Shown piece by piece: positions 57,100-64,000 of a stretch of 64,000 nt of DNA. The stretch covers positions 17,933 through 81,932 of the forward strand of contig LSSL01000653.1 of assembly GCA_001953115.1 (NCBI GenBank). The letters are read 5' to 3'. The notes beneath the pieces were generated by a model, which searched no databases, had not been told where the DNA came from, and saw nothing but the letters and a program-made list of their open reading frames with translations. The number at the start of each line of letters is the position of its first letter. Position 1 is the first letter of the stretch. This DNA comes from Smittium mucronatum. Its lineage: Eukaryota > Kickxellomycota > Harpellomycetes > Harpellales > Legeriomycetaceae. A program made the translations under genes and the position numbers.

Positions 57100-60000
57100 G
57101 TGTTTTATTTTACCAATAACCATCTCGAGTTCGAAATATTAACTATATCAAATAGTAATCGGAAATCGACAAGTCTATAGATAAACAAAAACCAAACTAT
57201 CAAGATAAAACGGATTTCTTATTGTACAGCTAATATTACCTCATTTGAATACTTGAGTTTTAGAAATAACACGCTATGATATACGCTTTTATTTCTCGCC
57301 GCACATATACTTATTAATCACTTTTAAATAAAACAAGTTATATTCTCTAAAAAAATGCAAAAATTTATTAATAGCCAATAGGACCAGAACACAAATCCCA
57401 ACAAAACATCTGTTTTTTTTTTGTTCAATTCTTGAAATCCTGTTCGAAGATATCAATAATGCAAAAATACAGCATATCTTTGTAATCAACTTTATTAGTA
57501 ATAATTTACTAGAAACAACTATTCTTTTTTTTAGATCTTGAAGTATCTTTAAAGTGGATGGCAAATTAGCGACTTTCTATTTTAAAGCCGTATAAATATA
57601 AAATCGCATTATCTCTATATTCTAATAGAATAGTACGATGGTGTATTTACTTGTTTGGTCAACAAAAACATTTTATTAAAAGTGGGGTCTTTCGCTTGCT
57701 TTAAATTCAAAATTAAAGAACTAACATGTTTATTTACACGGATCTGAATTAAACAACTTTTTGGGCCCAGAAAGTTTTAACATCAAAAAGTATGCTGGGT
57801 AATTTTTCATGGCACTAAAATCAAGATGTAAATTTTTTACACCATATTAGAACGTAATATAAATTATATTCCTGAATAAGCTAAACAATTAAGTATGTAA
57901 TATGCATTATAACTGACGTTTTAATTTGCCCAGTAGACTATGCATCGCACACGTTATTAATTTAATTAATAGTTTTGTCATGGGATATTTCTTACTTCCT
58001 AAAAATTAATGGGCATTGCCAAATGACAGTTTATTTACATCACTAACAATATGCCTAAAATCCTCAATGATAAATATCAGTTATTTATCTCGTTTTACGC
58101 TTTTAATTGGAAAAAAAAACCTTTCTTATCAGATTACTTTTATAGGTCTAAACTTTCCAAAACCTACTAAGCTTTAGAAAATGCAATATCGTATCATATT
58201 GTAGTGAAATAGATTAATTGTCTTGTTTCCAATGTATAAAACCAACAATATGGCAGTCCAGTCAATAAAACAAATATCTTTAGGGTGCTAATATTATTTT
58301 CATTTTGTGGATCTATATCTTTCTTCGCTTTATTGTTTTTTATGGAAAATGCCATTGAAAAATACAATAGAAAAAAATCAATGTGAGAGATTGTATTTAC
58401 GATTGAGACTCGATCCCATCACTCACCTATCTCCCGCTTAGTAACAATGAAATCTCGATAAGCCCTGCTTGTTGATAAGATCATAAAAAACAATTTCTGC
58501 AAATTATTATAAAACTATGCGATAAAAATTTTAAAAATATATGTGGAAAGTATTCAGAACAGCTAGCCATTTGGCCTTTTTTGCCTATTACCCCCACAAG
58601 ATTTATTTGGGGTTAATATCTAGTATAAACTCAATATTAAATAGGAAAATGTAGAGCAGTAAAAAAATGTAATGGAGTCAAAGACAGGGGGGAATGAAGT
58701 ATTTTAACTAATATTCAAGGTAGCTTTTTCACCTGCCTCAATAGAAAACCAGAGGCTCCTTTTTCCATAATTTTCGATCCCTGTGTAATATATTACAAAT
58801 GAAAAATAACCATCATAAAAGTTTCCCCATCAGTAATTGCAACAATATAAATCTATCGTAATTAACGTTTTCTACTTCATTTTTGTTTTCGTTGATTTCT
58901 ATTGGATTTTTTTTGTACAAATCAATTATCACAAATGATTTTCGTTTTCACTTAAAATGAAACTTAGCACAATTATCAAATTTAGATAAGTCTTACCCAA
59001 TAAAGTCCGCATTTACTCAAAATCTCCGATATTTGAGTTTTTTAATCTGTTAAAGTATACATTTTTTACATCATTTTATTGGCTTAATATATTTCACTTT
59101 TTGTCCATCGCTCCGAATTATTTTACCCAATAAATACTTTTCAATACTTCTCTACAATAGCAGAAATTAGTTGATTATTAATCACAAATATGTAAATAAT
59201 AAACCAACCAATACTTTTATCAAAATATAATTATCTCATTTCCAGCTCAGAACTCTGTTTAAAAGCCCAATAGAATACCATCTCCACATAAAAATCCCTC
59301 ATTTTAAAAGGAAATTATTTTAGGCACAAAAAAGCAATTGCGTCGTGCCATATCATATCCCCTCCAGTAGATTTAGTATTTGTTACTTTTATTTTTTTAC
59401 CAAAATTTGTGCCAAATGGATTTTCCTTTTCAGGAATCAATTAAATCGCCCAAAATAAGGAAAAAATTTATTAGTGCATTTTATTTTATTTTTTTGTATC
59501 ACGGAATTTTATTTAGTGCATTTTATTGTTGCAAGATAAAGTGACTATAATTATTAGAGTAGCTTAAAGAAATATCAAAGATAATTTTCTATGAATTTAG
59601 ATGCCTCTATTTGAACCTCATACCCCAATGTTTGACATTTTCTGTAGCTGACAATAATCCTTACTGATATGAAAAAATAAAAATGAAGGTCAATCCAGAT
59701 AAAAAATGTTTTATCGTGACCTTAATTGATTTTGTATAGAGCAAAAGAAGGCAAAACAGCCGAAATTTCGTACCAGAAACGTTTATGCTATAGGATATTT
59801 CACCTGCATACTCCCATCCTACCTAATTACTTTCCCTCTCCACTATTCCATGCCTTTATTATTTTTTACGGAGAAAAAATCGAAGTTTTAATTATCAGTT
59901 GAATTGAAATTAACACAATCTTTAACCCTTGGTTTATGGGTATTTATTTTATGGCTCTAATTTAGATACCGATGACTTATGTTGAGCCTTGGCCGAAAAT

Positions 60001-63000
60001 GCGAGCATGGTAAGCCTGTTGGTGTTATTTATAAATTAAACATTGTGTTATATTCTAATTTTAAAACGGTTTATGCGTCGTTAAAAGTCCAATACTCATG
60101 GTATTTCGGCCAGATTTATTACTATAAGCTTTTAAAACTAATGGTTGATAGCTTTTAGTAGTGTATATTTATTCAATACCTTTTAGATGTGGCTTTTCAA
60201 ATAAACACTTAGAAGCACAGTAGTAGCTTTTTTTAAAATTTTCATGTAAGTATTAGAATTCAAAAGGTTCAAAAATCCAAATATTCATACTTGAGCCCTA
60301 TTTACGTCCAAGTGATTATTTCTTTTGCTTTAAACCCCTTCATAAGTCTTTGGGCTAATGTATGAGTTTTCTATAATTCGAATCATTAGTCCTTTTTGTT
60401 AAACTTCTATCAAAACTCGCTCATAACATAAATTGAAAACTGACCCTATTGCTTATTTTATAATTCTGTAATCTTTTTTATCGAATTAATCTGTCAAAAA
60501 ATATATTTATTTAAAATGCAAACAGAATTAAACTGTTTTTTTTTCTGCAAACCGTCCAAGATCATAACACATGTCGGAAATTCATTCCCGAAAATATTTA
60601 TGCTAATTTCAATTTTTATAAATGGAAATTTGTGCAAAAAAATTTAAACAAGAGTTGCAAATAAAGTTTTTGGGTTGATTTTTATTTTTTAATCATTTCA
60701 ATTTTGTGATTTAAACCCTGTATGAATCAAGCAAAAATGGGGACACTTCATGACAATAAATCTTGAAAAATATATTGATTTATTGCAAATATTTATGTTA
60801 TATCCTTTATCATCTGCTTTAATCGGTACTATTATAGCTTAGGAAGAAATTTTCTTTTTTTTTGTTAAACAGACTGTTTAAATCTTCAATAAATAACATA
60901 AAATCATCTTTTAAAAAATATATGTAAATAGGCTTTGAAGTCTGTGATTAGAAATCAGATTTAAATTGAATTAAAAGATCTTATTTTGGGAGTTATCATC
61001 AAAAAGAAAATGTATAAATATAGTCAGAATGCAAATAATAAACAATATTTCTTTTTTATCTTGAGCTCTAGATATTTAATGATTTTAGATATGATATATG
61101 ATCTATTTTAGAGATTGGCCGCTATAAGTTATGCACGATAGGAAATTGAATTTTTTTTTTTTAATAAAAAAAAAGTATACAAAGTTATAATCTACACCTT
61201 TTCGTTGATCTTAACTTTGAAGATATCGAAATTTATTAAATACAAGATTTTACTTAAAAAAATTACGTAAATCAGAATTTATCGTTAATTACATTTAATT
61301 TATTCCAACCTCATTCTACTTGAACACAAAAATACTTATATGCTAAAAAAATTAACATTATCGCTCAAAAAAGAAACATTTTATACAATTATAACTTTCT
61401 CAACTACAATTTTCATACATTTTTCTTTATCTTTTGCTAAAAATTAAAGTAAAAACCTAAGCCAAATCCTGATTATAAATTGGTTGATAATAAAAAAAAA
61501 ATCGCTCTTCATTTTAATGATTTAATAGTCCTATGGATCCTATAGATTTTAAAACAAAAAAAATAGCAATTATAAATGAGTTCTTGCTATAGATATTAAT
61601 AAAATTTCTGCTTGATAATTATTTGTGTTTGAATCAACTATATATATCAGGGCATTGAATCTGATCGGTGTTCTTGCTCTACGATGATCTTAATCTAGAA
61701 AAAAAATCAAATTAGGAAGCATAAAACAGTATCATTAAAAAAAAATGAGATCTCAAATATTATGATTTTTTAATGAACCAATTTTAAAACTATCACAAAT
61801 AGAGTTTAATAAAATATTAAAAGTTCTTATATTCCAACAACTGTGTTTTAATATATAATTTGATATGATATTCGTATTTCATCAAAACTATATGAAATAA
61901 TGGTAAAAAACACCACATAAAATTTATTAAATTTATATATTGATGAATTCAAAATGATATAATTAAGAAAAACTAATGTTATAAAAATGGAATTTAATCG
62001 TATACTTCACTCTGGGATTATTTTTTAGAAATTTTTATTATTAATAATAAACCATGCTAACAAAACAAAAATATATTCCGTTATAAAATTTTTTTAATGA
62101 ATTGAACCACATTTTCATCGATTAGGAAATCTTCTTTAAACTAATATTTTTAATTATAAACTTTCTTTTTTTTTAATAAATATAGATATATTAATTCTAA
62201 TAATAACCTGAAATTGGAAAATATTAATAATTGGAAAATATATCAGCTTATTAAAAAATTCATAGTCCTGAATAAAATATTTAAATACTGCAGTATATGC
62301 AAATTTAGTTAAAACTTCAACACATTTTTTGTAAAATCTACCCAGAATTAATCAAAACTAAAATCTAATAATGCAAAGTGATTAGAATTATATTCTTTTA
62401 AAAAAAAATTGATTCGACTAAATTTTAGTCTCAGATTTCTACCCTAGAAAAATTTTCTTAAAATTCTGTTTAAATTATTTCTAAGAATTTTTATATTGTT
62501 ATAAAAAAAATTTATGAGTGGAATGATTTATACTAACTTCAGCTTATTACAAATTAAATAGCTATAGTTTATTCTGGGAATTTCCTGGCTATATTTGATA
62601 TATTTTTTATAAAAATTCTAACTCTGTTTAATTTTTTTTGATAAAAGTTTTCAAATTCATCACAAAAAATATTTTTTATTTTAACTATATAAAAATAAAT
62701 AAATTTAAAGGTTATTATTTGTTATTATAATGGTAAAAATGCTTTAAAAAATCAAAAAAAAAATAACATCATCGAATCTATTTTAGTTGTAGATATCTAA
62801 ATTTTGAAATTAACTAATTTATCTTAATACAATTTAAGTTTAGCAAAATAATCTAAATTTTGGTTTAAAAAAACATCAAATTCCTTAAATAAGGATTTTA
62901 TTTATAGATTAAAATGATTTCTTTTTTAAATTGAATTACGATATTACTTAAAAATAAATTGGTTCAATCTAAACTGAAATATATAATAAAGATAATTCAA

Positions 63001-64000
63001 ATAAACATTATAGTGAAGTTTATATAAAATTTCAAAAAAAAACTATCGGGATTTTATGAAAATTTTCTTTAAAACAATTATAATATTTTTACGTGAATTT
63101 GAAAAAATCCATTAATTTATAATAATGTTTTTAATTGGAAGATCTATAAATCACAACAAACTAATAGTATATTTCATTTGAAAAAAGTAAAAGTTTTAAA
63201 TATGAGATCAAAAAATAATTTATAATTACATTTAATGCTATTTCTTAAAAATTATAAATGGATTAGAAATTTTATTTATAAATTTGTTGATTAAATTATA
63301 ATATCTAGAATGAAAATATTTTATATTCAAATAATCATACTTTTAGTAATGAAATTAATTCTTTTTTTTGAAAATTACTCTATCCACATCTAATATTCTT
63401 TACTTAAGGTATTTTTATAGCTACTAAGAATATTTTTTTAGTTGCTAATTATAAATAAAATAAAATTTTCACTTTAAAATTACTAACCAATATATAGAAA
63501 ACTAATTAAATAAATATTTTTTACCATGAACATGTATATAATTTCAAATACAAAAATTGAAAATTAAAAGGGTTTAGACTAAATTGAAACGGAAGAAATT
63601 TACATCCAGCGAGATATTTTTTAGATTGTAGCGATTTAAAGAATTTAATTTTAAATATTATACTAAAATATACTCTGAATCAATTAAATTTCATTTATAA
63701 TGAATATTTTTTGAAATTAAAGTTAATTTTTTCTTGATATTTTATTAAAACTCCTAGTTCATAAATTCATAAAAACCATTATTTTATAAACCTTATAGCT
63801 TACTAATTAATTTTTTCGATAAAACGATCCTGTATTATAATAATCTAAATCAAAATATCTTATTTTAACTCTTAGTATATTTTTTTTATATTTGCAAAAT
63901 TTACGCATATATATATAACATATTATATTTAATGTTCAGTTAATATGAAAGCTGCTTTAAATAATTTTAATTTGGAAAATCTATAAATTATCTTTTGTTT
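57100..64000. other. Non-coding stretch to the window end, no gene seen
   Basis: No convincing exon was found on either strand. Base composition appears less AT-extreme up to about 60.5 kb and then returns to desert-like. A minus 91-codon frame at 57289-57564 has no ATG context or domain that I recognise. A direct repeat TTTAGTGCATTTTATT lies near 59471 and 59512. A possible tRNA-like segment is at about 58385-58465. Confidence 0.5.

Noticed and set aside
1..64000. CRISPR array, operon or phage-like system
   Set aside because: No regularly spaced identical repeats were seen. The genes are eukaryotic with introns and alternate in orientation.

Overview
The window is eukaryotic nuclear DNA and most likely fungal. 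Its genes carry short GT-AG introns (62 to 209 bases). The gene set includes a Golgi tethering subunit, a mitochondrial complex I assembly factor, a cysteine-synthase-like protein with an N-terminal membrane anchor as in the fungal Mcy1/Cys12 group, an SSU-processome WD40 protein and a Ctr copper transporter. The complex I factor argues for a respiring organism. The very AT-rich spacers and the style of the LINE reverse transcriptase remind me of early-diverging (trichomycete-type) fungi, but that placement is weak inference.

Layout. Bases 1-606 are the 3' end of a Ser/Thr-repeat (mucin-like) protein gene. From about 0.6 to 42.8 kb there is a gene desert, visibly extremely AT-rich (not computed). 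It contains decayed or mobile material: a tRNA-like sequence (2.7 kb), an unrecognised gene broken by stops (3.15-4.87 kb), an ankyrin-like fragment (7.6 kb), another degenerate reading frame (10.1 kb), four elements with long inverted arms (8.5-9.8, 14.8-16.9, 18.8-19.5 and 40.1-41.7 kb) and a dead, minus-strand LINE-type retrotransposon (about 31.4-36.05 kb).

Bases 42.8-55.3 kb are a compact gene island of five intact genes in alternating orientation: COG5 (minus, six exons), a cysteine-synthase-like gene (plus, four exons including a 12-base microexon), an NDUFAF3/Mth938-domain gene (minus, no intron), DIP2/UTP12/WDR3 (plus, no intron) and a Ctr copper transporter (minus, three exons). COG5 and the cysteine-synthase gene are divergent and share about 470 bases. 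The NDUFAF3-like and DIP2 genes are also divergent and share about 945 bases. The other two pairs converge. The five proteins act in different compartments (Golgi, mitochondrial surface, mitochondrial matrix, nucleolus, membrane copper uptake), so nothing suggests a pathway cluster.

From 55.3 to 64 kb the sequence is non-coding again, slightly less AT-rich up to about 60.5 kb and then desert-like, with short diverged repeats and a possible second tRNA-like element.

No CRISPR, operon or prokaryotic system is present. The observations most worth checking are the 12-base microexon that completes the PLP-binding region, the terminal-inverted-repeat element with a 9-base target-site duplication and a small internal ORF, the long-arm foldback elements, the inactivated LINE and the unidentified decayed gene at 3.15-4.87 kb.
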